From positions 124,001 to 188,000 of the forward strand of contig DATCTN010000026.1 of the NCBI GenBank assembly GCA_036567965.1: a DNA stretch of 64,000 bases, written 5' to 3'. Positions 1 through 7,780 of the stretch are shown in pieces. Every line of letters starts with the position of its first letter. Position 1 is the stretch's first letter. The notes beneath the pieces were generated by a model. The model was not told the origin of the DNA and did no database searches. It saw only the letters and a program-made list of their open reading frames with translations. Made by a program: the position numbers and the translations under genes. Source of the DNA: Candidatus Kryptoniota bacterium (GTDB taxonomy: Bacteria > Bacteroidota > Ignavibacteria > Kryptoniales > JAKASW01).

Positions 1-285
1 GCCTCGAAGGGGGGAGTGAGGCAACTGACCATGGCATTCTCGAATGAATGGGCGTCGAAGGGAGTTAATGTCAATGCGATCGCGCCGGGATATATCGCGA
101 CGGACAACACCGCGGCGCTTCGTGCCGATCCGGAAAGGAACAAGGCGATTCAGGACAGGATCCCGCAGGGAAGATGGGGAACGCCGGAAGACTTGATGGG
201 AACTGTCGTGTTTCTCTGTTCTGATGCTTCGAACTACCTGAACGGAAGTGTCGTGACAGTTGACGGCGGCTGGATGGGGAGATGA
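1..285 (+). CDS. kduD: 2-dehydro-3-deoxy-D-gluconate 5-dehydrogenase (KduD), 5' truncated
   Basis: This is the C-terminal part of a short-chain dehydrogenase. The reading frame is open from base 1, so the N-terminus lies outside the window. The first codons read ASKGG, the tail of the SDR YxxxK active site: the lysine is present and the tyrosine lies just upstream of base 1. [27 protein letters not shown] and the ending TVDGGWMGR are characteristic of KduD. KduD interconverts 3-deoxy-D-glycero-2,5-hexodiulosonate and 2-keto-3-deoxygluconate (KDG) with NAD(H) in pectin/uronate breakdown. The genes just downstream (KDPG aldolase, KDG kinase) use the next intermediates, which supports this over a generic 3-oxoacyl-ACP reductase. 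The family call is firm and the substrate is inferred from motif and context. Confidence 0.85.
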   Translation, partial: ASKGGVRQLTMAFSNEWASKGVNVNAIAPGYIATDNTAALRADPERNKAIQDRIPQGRWGTPEDLMGTVVFLCSDASNYLNGSVVTVDGGWMGR

Positions 286-316
286 ATTTTTCTATAAGTG
301 AAATCAGAGGAAGATA

Positions 317-976
317 ATGTCTCGAGCTGACGTAGTTCGGAGGATAATTGAGAACGGTGCGGTGGCGGTTATAAGAATGAGTGACCCTGCGAAACTTATC
401 AAAGTGGCGGAGGCAATCCACAAGGGCGGCATAAACGGGATCGAGATTACGATGACTGTCCCGGGCGCGATCAAAATAATCGAACAGGCAAGCAAGACGA
501 TTGGTCGAGAGATGAACATTGGCGTTGGCTCGGTACTTGATCCTCAAACCGCTCAGGACGCGATAAACGCGGGGGCGAATTATGTCGTGAGTCCGATATT
601 CAAAAAGGAGATCGTGGAGATCGCTCACAAGAACGATGTTCCCGCATTGCCGGGCGCATTCTCGCCAACAGAAATACAAACCGCCTTTGAAGCTGGTGCG
701 GATATCGTGAAGGTTTTTCCTGCGGACGTTGTCGGAATGGCATTCTTCAAAGGAATTCTTGCGCCGATGCCCCACTTGAAGTTGATGCCGACCGGCGGAG
801 TGACTTTGAAGAACGCGGGCGAATGGCTGAAAGCGGGCGCGTGCGCGGTCGGAGTCGGCTCGGCACTCCTCGACAAGAAAGCGATCGACGGGGAAGACTA
901 TGGACAACTCACCGAAAATGCTAGGACGCTCATGAGCAGTATCGCTCAGTTCAGGTCGTCCGTGAAGAAATCATGA
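317..976 (+). CDS. eda: 2-dehydro-3-deoxyphosphogluconate (KDPG/KHG) aldolase
   Basis: This 219-residue class I aldolase has the usual length for Eda. It cleaves KDPG to pyruvate and glyceraldehyde 3-phosphate, the last step of the Entner-Doudoroff and uronate routes, in the cytoplasm. Visible signatures are GIEITM with the catalytic glutamate (E43), PGAFSPTE (substrate contacts, T118), VKVFPAD with the Schiff-base lysine K132, and the phosphate-binding segment LMPTGG near residue 157. An AGAGGAAG ribosome site lies upstream of the ATG. It sits between kduD and the KDG kinase on the same strand with short gaps, consistent with one operon. It may also act on 4-hydroxy-2-oxoglutarate, as many family members do. 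Confidence 0.93.
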   Translation: MSRADVVRRIIENGAVAVIRMSDPAKLIKVAEAIHKGGINGIEITMTVPGAIKIIEQASKTIGREMNIGVGSVLDPQTAQDAINAGANYVVSPIFKKEIVEIAHKNDVPALPGAFSPTEIQTAFEAGADIVKVFPADVVGMAFFKGILAPMPHLKLMPTGGVTLKNAGEWLKAGACAVGVGSALLDKKAIDGEDYGQLTENARTLMSSIAQFRSSVKKS

Positions 977-1017
977 TTATTTCTAATTTGATTTACAGAA
1001 CGCGACGGAGAAAATAA

Positions 1018-2103
1018 ATGGGATTGAAAATCAAATCCGCTTCAGACTGCGAGTTCGACTTGATGTCACTCGGAGAATGCATGATCAGGCTGAGTCCACC
1101 GGGACATCAGCGGATCGAATTGACAGCAGTGTTCGAAGCTTATGCTGGCGGCGGCGAGTATAATGTCGCTTACGCGCTGTCGAGGTACGGATTGAAGACC
1201 GGCTGGGTATCGCGACTCGTGAACAATCCGCTCGGGAATTTCATACGCAATCACGCACGCGCAAGCGGAATGGACATCAGCGAAGTAATCTGGGTGCCGT
1301 ATGATGGTTCGGGGAGACAGGACAGGATCGGACTAAACTTCACTGAAGTTGGCATCGGTGTCCGCGCGAGCGTGACGATGTACGATCGCGGCAATACTGC
1401 CGTCGCTCACATGAAGCCGGGCGAAGTCGACTGGAAGCGAATATTCTCCAAACGGAAAGTACGCTGGTTCCATACGGGCGGAATATTTCCCGCGCTCAGC
1501 GACAGTTGTGCTGAAGTCGCGCTTGAGGCGATGAAAGCCGCCCACGAATCGGGTGCAGTTGTCAGTTACGATTTGAATTTCAGGAGCAACCTCTGGTCGA
1601 GCGCCCGAGCCATCGAAGTGACGAAGAAGCTGATCAAGTTCATAGATGTCCTGATCGGGAATGAAGAGGATTTTCAGAAGGTGCTCGGATTCAAAGTCGA
1701 AGGCACAGACGAGAATCTGAAGAAGCTTCCCGTCGAAGGATATAAGGCGATGGTGAAGAACGTCGTCGCGGATTATCCTCACATACAGCTTGTGGGCACG
1801 ACGCTGCGTGAAGTGGTGAGCGGCCTCGCGAACAATTGGTCCGCTATAATGTACTACGACGGAAATTTCTACGAGTCGCGGCGGTACGAGCATCTTGAGA
1901 TCGAGGACCGTGTCGGCGGCGGGGACGGGTTCTGCAGCGGTCTTGTATACGGCTTTCTGACAGGACTTACTCCGCAGGAGTGCGTGGAAATGGGCGCGGC
2001 ACACGGTGCACTTCTCCAAAGCACTCGCGGCGACACGAGTATGGTGACGATGGACGAAGTGAAGCACGTTATGAAGGGCGGGAGCGCGAGAATAAAAAGA
2101 TAG
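1018..2103 (+). CDS. kdgK: 2-dehydro-3-deoxygluconate kinase (PfkB/ribokinase family)
   Basis: This 361-residue sugar kinase of the PfkB family phosphorylates KDG to KDPG with ATP, feeding the aldolase encoded upstream. The N-terminal signature GGGEYNVA (from residue 44) contacts the sugar. The C-terminal anion-hole/catalytic motif is VGGGDGF with D303 as the expected base; in most relatives this reads GAGD, so the first G-G-G is a mild variation. MSLGECMIRLSPPG at the start is typical of KdgK. A GGAG ribosome site precedes the ATG. It is the last gene of the plus-strand uronate cluster and its stop lies only 11 bp from the stop of the convergent oxidoreductase. Other PfkB substrates cannot be excluded, but the context fits KDG well. 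Confidence 0.88.
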   Translation: MGLKIKSASDCEFDLMSLGECMIRLSPPGHQRIELTAVFEAYAGGGEYNVAYALSRYGLKTGWVSRLVNNPLGNFIRNHARASGMDISEVIWVPYDGSGRQDRIGLNFTEVGIGVRASVTMYDRGNTAVAHMKPGEVDWKRIFSKRKVRWFHTGGIFPALSDSCAEVALEAMKAAHESGAVVSYDLNFRSNLWSSARAIEVTKKLIKFIDVLIGNEEDFQKVLGFKVEGTDENLKKLPVEGYKAMVKNVVADYPHIQLVGTTLREVVSGLANNWSAIMYYDGNFYESRRYEHLEIEDRVGGGDGFCSGLVYGFLTGLTPQECVEMGAAHGALLQSTRGDTSMVTMDEVKHVMKGGSARIKR

Positions 2104-2114
2104 GAGCCTTTCTC

Positions 2115-3416
2115 TTAGCTCACTTCCTGCATCTGAGTTGTAATCCCGATTTTCTTCAAGAGCTCAAACGGAAGCTCCCCGCCCGCGAATATGAACACGA
2201 ATTCGTTCCTGATTTCCCGATCGCCTTCGGGCGTCGCGATGACGACACTCTCTTCGCGAATCTCTTTCACTTCAGAATTGAAAATCACGTTTGCTTTCTT
2301 CTTCGATATCATCTCGCCAATCTGATCCCGGTTCCGCTCTTTGATTCGAGTGAATTCCCCCTTCCGGTAAGAGAGCGTGATCGTGTTGTTCTTCTGGAGA
2401 CTCAATCCAACAGCGGCCTCTATCGCCGAGTCTCCTCCGCCCACGATCAGGATCGAATTGTTATTGTATGTCGATGTGTCTATCAATCTGTACATGACTT
2501 TCGATAATTCCTCGCCCGGCACTCCAAGTTTCCTCGGCGTTCCTCGCCTACCGAGTGCGAGTATCACGTGCCCTGCGGTTAAGGTCAAATCTGAAGTTGT
2601 GACTGTGAATATCCCATCTGCTTTCGTTATGTCGAGTACTTTTTCATTGACTTTCACATTTAACGAACACGTCGAGATTATTTGCTGCCAGACCTCCAGG
2701 AGCTTTTCCTTTTTCACTTCGGTCAGTTTCAATTTTCCCCAGATCGGCAATTCCACCGGCGCGGTCATTACTACTTTTGCGCGAGGATAATGGAGTATCG
2801 ATCCGCCGATGTCGCTTTGCTCAAGTATGATGTATCTAAAATTCTTCTCCTGCGCGCTCAGTCCCGAGGCGAGTCCGGCCGGCCCGGCACCTACGATCAC
2901 GATGTCGTACTCGGCATTTCTCGCTCGCTCCTGTGCCACGATATGCTCGACCGCTGCCTTGCCCTGGGTTACCGCATTCTTTATCAATCCGATTCCGCCG
3001 AGCTCACCGACTATATAAATTCCTTTTACACTCGTCTCGTAATTTTCGTCCACGCCCGGTAAATCGGCGTTCCGGCCGGGTTTCGCCATCAGCAGAGTAA
3101 TCGCGTTCACCGGACACGCATCCGCGCACAAGCCGTGACCAACACACTTCGCACCATGGATGAGAGTCGCTTTTCCTTCGATTATGCCGAGCACGTCTCC
3201 TTCCGGGCATGCCTTTACGCATCCGCCGCAGCCGATGCAGTTCGTGACATCAATGTGCGGGTGAACAGTCGACGCCTCGCTGAGTCCGCTGATCTTCAGT
3301 TCCTGGAATTTTTTCCGCGCCTTCTCCTCTTTGCGCTTCAGGTAGAGGACGTAGGGGACTACAGTCACAATGATCAGGAATATCGTGGCGAGCGTTGTAA
3401 TAAAAGTGTCGTTCAT
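2115..3416 (-). CDS. membrane-anchored ferredoxin-flavoprotein oxidoreductase
   Basis: This 433-residue protein is the last gene of the minus-strand redox cluster. Residues 5-26 form one transmembrane helix followed by KRKEEKARKK, which should place the rest in the cytoplasm. A two-cluster ferredoxin domain follows: C60-x2-C63-x2-C66-x3-C70, then C91-x2-H94-x2-C97-x3-C101, where a histidine replaces one expected cysteine. Next is a segment of the type GIYIVGELGG (about 133-142), normally found at the C-terminus of thioredoxin-reductase-like flavoproteins. After that come the FAD motif IVGAGPAGL (about 174) and the NAD(P) motif ILIVGGGDSA. The order suggests a circularly permuted flavoprotein. 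No CxxC redox disulfide is visible, so it is not a thioredoxin reductase. The inferred role is NAD(P)H:cytochrome or quinone electron transfer; donor and acceptor are not known. Confidence 0.8.
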   Translation of the reverse strand: MNDTFITTLATIFLIIVTVVPYVLYLKRKEEKARKKFQELKISGLSEASTVHPHIDVTNCIGCGGCVKACPEGDVLGIIEGKATLIHGAKCVGHGLCADACPVNAITLLMAKPGRNADLPGVDENYETSVKGIYIVGELGGIGLIKNAVTQGKAAVEHIVAQERARNAEYDIVIVGAGPAGLASGLSAQEKNFRYIILEQSDIGGSILHYPRAKVVMTAPVELPIWGKLKLTEVKKEKLLEVWQQIISTCSLNVKVNEKVLDITKADGIFTVTTSDLTLTAGHVILALGRRGTPRKLGVPGEELSKVMYRLIDTSTYNNNSILIVGGGDSAIEAAVGLSLQKNNTITLSYRKGEFTRIKERNRDQIGEMISKKKANVIFNSEVKEIREESVVIATPEGDREIRNEFVFIFAGGELPFELLKKIGITTQMQEVS

Positions 3417-3430
3417 GTTCGTAGTAGTAG

Positions 3431-3480
3431 TTAGCCATTAGCTCTTAGCAATTAGCCATCAGCTAACAGCTAACAGCTAA
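3431..3480. repeat. degenerate 7-bp tandem repeat
   Basis: The gap between two minus-strand genes holds seven consecutive heptamers related to TTAGCCA/TTAGCTG. On the plus strand the units read TTAGCCA, TTAGCTC, TTAGCAA, TTAGCCA, TCAGCTA, ACAGCTA, ACAGCTA and a final A. A short GTA trinucleotide run precedes them. Because the unit length is not a multiple of three and each unit contains TAG or CTA, the block places stop codons in all frames. It lies directly between the barrel-protein stop and the ferredoxin-flavoprotein start, including the region where that gene's ribosome site would be expected. Confidence 0.85.
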
Positions 3481-3483
3481 ATC

Positions 3484-5085
3484 CTAAAAGCTTATCCCAA
3501 TTTCCGCATTTATTTGTATGCTGTTCATCGTCGCGTCTATTATATCGTCAACTCCAATCGATATAAACCAGCGTGGCGAAATATAATAGTCGACGTAACC
3601 GGTAAGAGTCTGGGTCGAGTAGCTCTGCTGAACAGTGGAGACGGTTACGTTGTAGGAATCATATCGGAGAGTCAGCGAAAGTGAATAGAAGAAAGTCCGG
3701 TCGAGCTCGAACGAAAAGTCGCCGCCGTTCGTGAAAGCGCCAACAAAACTCGTGTACTGCAGTGCGGCATTCATGCCCGTCTCGAGGAGATCGCGCCCTC
3801 TTATCGTGCCTCCCAATGTGCGTTCATTTCGAGCGAATCCCTTTTCGGTCCTGAATGATCCGTTTGCAGAGAGCGTAAATTCGCCCGACAAATCTGCCGT
3901 AACGCTTCCTCTGAAACCCTGGAGAATATTCCTGTCGACAAGCGAATCGGGGATAGTTCTCATTGTCTGAAACAGATATACCTCTCGCGACGCGTCGTAC
4001 CCGAGGTTCGCAAACAGCCATTCAGCGGGATAATAGTTGACAGACAGGAAGGTGTTAGAAAAATTGAACGCGGTCTTCCTCGCTCCGTTTGAGAGCTCGC
4101 TCAGGTCTATTTCGGATGATTCATAAACCGAAGTCTTCGGGCCGAGCGAAACCATATTCTGAAGATAGAGGAAATCGCGGTCGAGCTTGCCGCCGACTGT
4201 TTGTACCCCGTAGGCGATTGTACCATCATATTGATGCGAAAAGTCTTCAGACGTGTGGTAATTAAGAAATGCGGCTGTCTTCGTTCCGCTGAAATTCAGA
4301 ACCGACGAGGGAATATTTGCCGCTGCGCCGCCTAGAAGTCCCGCGGTAAATTTGTCGATTCGGTAATAAATCTGCGCGCCGTCGAAAGTGCCCAGCCCGC
4401 CGACAAATCTTGATGTTAACCGGCCCAATCCGAATCCGAGTGGAGACTTCTCGTTTTCACGTGTCAGAGAAAAGTCGTAAAGATTTTGCTGGAAACCTTT
4501 CCTGTTGCCGTAAAGCGAATAATCATCAGGGGTCGAGTAGAATCCTCTGTCGTAAATTGACAGCGCGGTTCCGGTTCCGAATAGGTTGCCGAGTCTCATC
4601 TGCAGCATAAGTGCCGGTTGATTGAGATCGAATTTTGATTCTTCAGCGATTACGCCTTCATATTGGACTGCTATTCTTCCTGTTAAGATGTTTTCGACAG
4701 GTACACTGGACTTTTGGATTTGCGGAGCATTGCTCATCGCGTGCCGGCTCTTGTTGTTTGCTTGCTCGGACGCGATCGCCTGCGCCGATTCGTACCATAC
4801 ATCAATTGTTACTGAATCCCCCACAGTGAATTTCGAAAGTGCGCCGTGATACGATGCCGCGCTTGAGCTGTCGGCGATTGCAGTGATTATTGCGCTGCCT
4901 AGCTCGCTGCCGTTCTTGAATATGCGGGCTGTATCCCCCACCGAAATGTGATCGAGATTTCCCGCGCCCATGTAGATATTTGTCCCCGAGATGTAAGTAA
5001 TACGGGAATGAACTTCCTTCTTTTGTTGAGTCTGTGCGGAGGCAGCGCCGATCAATGATATAAGCAGGAAGATCGTTTGTTTCAT
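3484..5085 (-). CDS. outer-membrane beta-barrel protein of the cytochrome cluster
   Basis: The product is 533 residues from the ATG at 5085, chosen because it gives a clean signal peptide (MKQTIFLLISLIGAASA) and overlaps the upstream cytochrome stop as ATGA. A longer in-frame extension to 5199 would bury the signal. After the signal, about 90 residues contain a small beta-rich part (SRITYISGTNIYMG, VGDTARIF, VGDSVTIDVW), then a long region of alternating polar/aromatic strands. The last residues are AEIGISF with a terminal phenylalanine, as expected for an outer-membrane barrel recognised by BamA. I do not recognise a named family. Its place next to two multihaem cytochromes suggests an MtrB/PioB-like porin role by analogy only; no sequence relation to MtrB was established. 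Confidence 0.7.
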   Translation of the reverse strand: MKQTIFLLISLIGAASAQTQQKKEVHSRITYISGTNIYMGAGNLDHISVGDTARIFKNGSELGSAIITAIADSSSAASYHGALSKFTVGDSVTIDVWYESAQAIASEQANNKSRHAMSNAPQIQKSSVPVENILTGRIAVQYEGVIAEESKFDLNQPALMLQMRLGNLFGTGTALSIYDRGFYSTPDDYSLYGNRKGFQQNLYDFSLTRENEKSPLGFGLGRLTSRFVGGLGTFDGAQIYYRIDKFTAGLLGGAAANIPSSVLNFSGTKTAAFLNYHTSEDFSHQYDGTIAYGVQTVGGKLDRDFLYLQNMVSLGPKTSVYESSEIDLSELSNGARKTAFNFSNTFLSVNYYPAEWLFANLGYDASREVYLFQTMRTIPDSLVDRNILQGFRGSVTADLSGEFTLSANGSFRTEKGFARNERTLGGTIRGRDLLETGMNAALQYTSFVGAFTNGGDFSFELDRTFFYSLSLTLRYDSYNVTVSTVQQSYSTQTLTGYVDYYISPRWFISIGVDDIIDATMNSIQINAEIGISF

Positions 5086-5900
5086 CCGCCGCCTGTCGGG
5101 TGACAGTTGTAACAGGCGCTGCTCTGGTAGACGTAACCTCGAACGTTTGAGTGCTGTGGATCGGTTCTCCCGTGAGTGTGCTCGTGGCATGTCGTGCACG
5201 CGAGCGCCTGGAACCCGGCGGGAGTATCAGCTGTGTGACAATCCGTGCATTTGTTCCATACTCCGGGACTGTGTCTGTTTCCCGCGTGGATCGGGAAGTA
5301 AGGGTGAGGGAAAAACGCGGCTGGCTGCCATGTGAGAGAACGGTGGCATGTTCCGCACATTACCGAATAACCTGCCGCTGAGTGATTGGGCTCCTGTGTG
5401 GAATTGTATTCCGTCTGATGACACGCCACGCATTCGCTCGGAGTTCCACGATACCGGTTGCCCACATGGCACGAAAGACACGGGACCGCATCATGCGCAC
5501 CTCTGGTGGGAAACTGTGTAATGTTGTGATCGAAACTCGATTGCCATGAGATCCCGTCGATGCGGTGACATTGAGTGCAATCGGTGCCGAAACCGGCAAG
5601 CCGGTGGTCCACTGCCACTGCCGCGTCGTAATCTTTTTGATGACAGAAGTAACAGTTCTTGGGTGTGCCGGTAAATTTCAAGTCAGTGTGGCAGCTCCGG
5701 CAGGAGATCGCGCGGTGCTGGCCGTAAAGTTTGAAGCTGGTATTTGAATGGTCGAATTTCATCGGAGATGTCAGCACGGTCCAGCTGCCGGTTGTGTGGC
5801 AGTCGGTGCACTCCATCGCGATCTTCCCATGTGGAGATTCCTGTGCGAGCACGGTGGAGCACCACAATATTGTCGTGACAACGAATATAAATGGTCTCAT
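5082..5900 (-). CDS. periplasmic decahaem c-type cytochrome
   Basis: From the ATG at 5900 the product is 272 residues with a signal peptide (MRPFIFVVTTILWCSTVLAQ) and ten CxxCH haem-binding motifs: CTDCH, CRSCH, CYFCH, CTQCH, CLSCH, CVACH, CGTCH, CTDCH, CTTCH, CYNCH. Additional histidines of the type FDHSN and GQHRA, spaced between motifs, could supply distal ligands. An upstream GTG at 5933 overlaps the previous stop as GTGA, but the ATG has a GAGAGA ribosome site and a better signal peptide. The stop overlaps the start of the barrel-protein gene by four bases, suggesting translational coupling. It resembles the repeats of the neighbouring 20-haem protein and is expected to carry electrons in the periplasm or within the outer-membrane barrel. 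Confidence 0.88.
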   Translation of the reverse strand: MRPFIFVVTTILWCSTVLAQESPHGKIAMECTDCHTTGSWTVLTSPMKFDHSNTSFKLYGQHRAISCRSCHTDLKFTGTPKNCYFCHQKDYDAAVAVDHRLAGFGTDCTQCHRIDGISWQSSFDHNITQFPTRGAHDAVPCLSCHVGNRYRGTPSECVACHQTEYNSTQEPNHSAAGYSVMCGTCHRSLTWQPAAFFPHPYFPIHAGNRHSPGVWNKCTDCHTADTPAGFQALACTTCHEHTHGRTDPQHSNVRGYVYQSSACYNCHPTGGG

Positions 5901-5929
5901 TTTGAATCTCTCAATTGTCTGCTGGTGCT

Positions 5930-7564
5930 TCACGCGGAATGGCAGTCAATACATTTTGTGCCGATCGGACGATATCTTGCTGTCCTCTTGCCATCGATAA
6001 GAACTGTCGGATGACATTTCTCGCACGCGACTCCTATGTGCTTGCCGGTTAATGGGAACGATGACTGAGTGTCATGGTCGAAATTTGTCCTCGTCCAGTT
6101 TTCCGCCGTATGACATCTGCCGCAATCTGTGAAACCCTCAATCATGAATTGCCCCTTATGCTCGTCTGCGTGACAGCTCGAACATTTCATATCGAGTCCG
6201 ACATATTGAACGGGAAGCGGTTCTGCCGGCTGAGTGTGGCATTTCGAGCATGCGATCTCCGCGTGCTTCCCGCGAAGAGGGAATCTCGTCTTTTCATGCG
6301 AAAACAGGAGCGATTGCCATGACACCGTCGTATGACATGTAACACATCCGCGAGCCATTTCATTCACGAATTGCCCACCGTGAATATTTGAATGACAGGT
6401 TGTGCAATCTATTTCTCCTTTCCAGCGGAACTGGAGTTTAGACTGGGCATTCACTTTTCCCGATTGATGGCAATCGTTGCAGGCGACCGCTTTGTGGGCG
6501 CCGGTAAGAATGTACCTCGTCTTCTGATGATCGTCTATGCTGAACTCCGCAGGTTTGAAGCCCGCGTCGATGTGGCATGCGTCGCATTTCCCGCCGTCGT
6601 CTCGATCGGCAAACTGTCCGGCATGCGCGTCGGCGTGACAGTCAGAACACGCCTGGAATTTAGTAATATGAAATCCAAGCTCACCAGATATGTTTTTCTT
6701 CATAGGATTGTCCGAGTGGCACTGTGAGCATTTCAAGTCGGCGTGCTTGCCGCGCAGAGGGAAGAGCGTTTTCGAATGATCGAATTCGGCCTTTGCAACG
6801 ATCACGAAAGTTTCTGTGGTGTGACACGACGAACAAGGTTGCTTGAACTCCCCTTTGTGTGGATCGGCGTGACATGAAACGCATGACGAAAAACTCATGT
6901 GAGTGAACTTGATCGTTTTTCCGTCGGCAAGAGTCTGGTTGTGACATTGATAGCAGCCTGTGGTCCTATGCTTTCCGGTCAGCACGAAATTTGTCCTGTC
7001 ATGCGAAAAGTTATCGGCGGGTTTCCAGCGTTCTGTTGTGTGGCACGAGGAACAGTTTGAACTGAGCTGGCCCTTGTGGATGTCTTCATGGCACGACTGG
7101 CACGACGTCGACAATCCGAGATATGTTATTTTTTGTTGAGTTGCAGGAAGAAGCTTCACGTCCGCTGCCGAAATGTTGTTGGTGTTGTGGCATTGGCGAC
7201 ATGAGGTAGACTTGTGTTTACCGGTAAGAGCGAACCCTACGGCGGAGTGATTGAATGTCGCGGTATCCAGAGGCATGATCTGGTAGTTTCTGCCGAAATG
7301 TTCGTGATGGCATTCCTGGCACATCTTCAGGCTGACTGTCGCATGGTATCCCTCGCCTTGTTTTATGCGGACGTTGATCTCCTTGTGACACGATAGACAT
7401 CTGGCGTTCGAAAGCGATTTCCCTATAGTGTGGCACTGGGTGCAGTTGCTCATCCCCTCCAGGTTGGCATGAGCGGTGGTCAACTCTCCGGGAGAAATTT
7501 GCCCGTAAGAAACGCCCGCCAGTATGTCAAGAATTGATAAAATCAGGACAGTTTTTGCTGTCAT
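5930..7564 (-). CDS. 20-haem c-type cytochrome made of tri-haem modules
   Basis: This 544-residue secreted cytochrome has a signal peptide (MTAKTVLILSILDILAGVSYG) and twenty CxxCH motifs. Haem 1 is followed by six similar blocks of three haems and then a single C-terminal haem. The last five blocks open with CxxCHxxxHxGQF-like sequence, continue with CxxCH and an aromatic stretch, and close with F-H, GKH/GAH and CxxCH. The extra histidines in each block are likely distal haem ligands. Such a chain would form a long periplasmic wire. It lies between the membrane cytochrome b gene and the decahaem gene, and its stop abuts the latter. Expression needs a cytochrome c maturation system that is not encoded in this window. 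No ribosome site is obvious upstream of the ATG. Confidence 0.9.
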   Translation of the reverse strand: MTAKTVLILSILDILAGVSYGQISPGELTTAHANLEGMSNCTQCHTIGKSLSNARCLSCHKEINVRIKQGEGYHATVSLKMCQECHHEHFGRNYQIMPLDTATFNHSAVGFALTGKHKSTSCRQCHNTNNISAADVKLLPATQQKITYLGLSTSCQSCHEDIHKGQLSSNCSSCHTTERWKPADNFSHDRTNFVLTGKHRTTGCYQCHNQTLADGKTIKFTHMSFSSCVSCHADPHKGEFKQPCSSCHTTETFVIVAKAEFDHSKTLFPLRGKHADLKCSQCHSDNPMKKNISGELGFHITKFQACSDCHADAHAGQFADRDDGGKCDACHIDAGFKPAEFSIDDHQKTRYILTGAHKAVACNDCHQSGKVNAQSKLQFRWKGEIDCTTCHSNIHGGQFVNEMARGCVTCHTTVSWQSLLFSHEKTRFPLRGKHAEIACSKCHTQPAEPLPVQYVGLDMKCSSCHADEHKGQFMIEGFTDCGRCHTAENWTRTNFDHDTQSSFPLTGKHIGVACEKCHPTVLIDGKRTARYRPIGTKCIDCHSA

Positions 7565-7598
7565 CGATGCGTCATTTTAATAATTTACCAGGAGAACG

Positions 7599-7627
7599 AT
7601 TTAAAAGGGACAGAGAATTATTTTCAA
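7599..7627 (-). promoter_or_regulatory. possible sigma70-like promoter before the 20-haem gene
   Basis: On the minus strand TTGAAA and TTAAAT are separated by 17 bases, about 35 bases upstream of the cytochrome ATG. The -10 element matches the consensus in four of six positions. It lies in a 216-bp gap, so an internal promoter of the redox cluster is possible. Confidence 0.3.
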
Positions 7628-7780
7628 ATGGTCGAATTTATTTTGGAAACCGGAAAACGTTTTGTCTCTGACCGGGATCGTCCCCGTTCTGTAAAAAGGT
7701 CTAAGCTGTGAGATGCCCCTTCATTGTGGGAAGAAAATATCCAGCTGTCTGCATAGAATCAAGTGCGATGACTTGTCCGG

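Noticed and set aside
1333-2067. A 244-codon antisense frame inside kdgK
   Set aside because: Codon-use shadow of a well-supported PfkB kinase; no recognisable domain.
3431-3480. Heptamer block as a CRISPR-like array
   Set aside because: Units are contiguous with no spacers and only seven bases long; it is a simple tandem repeat.
5086-5199. N-terminal extension of the barrel protein
   Set aside because: It would place the signal peptide internally and run 114 bases into the decahaem gene.
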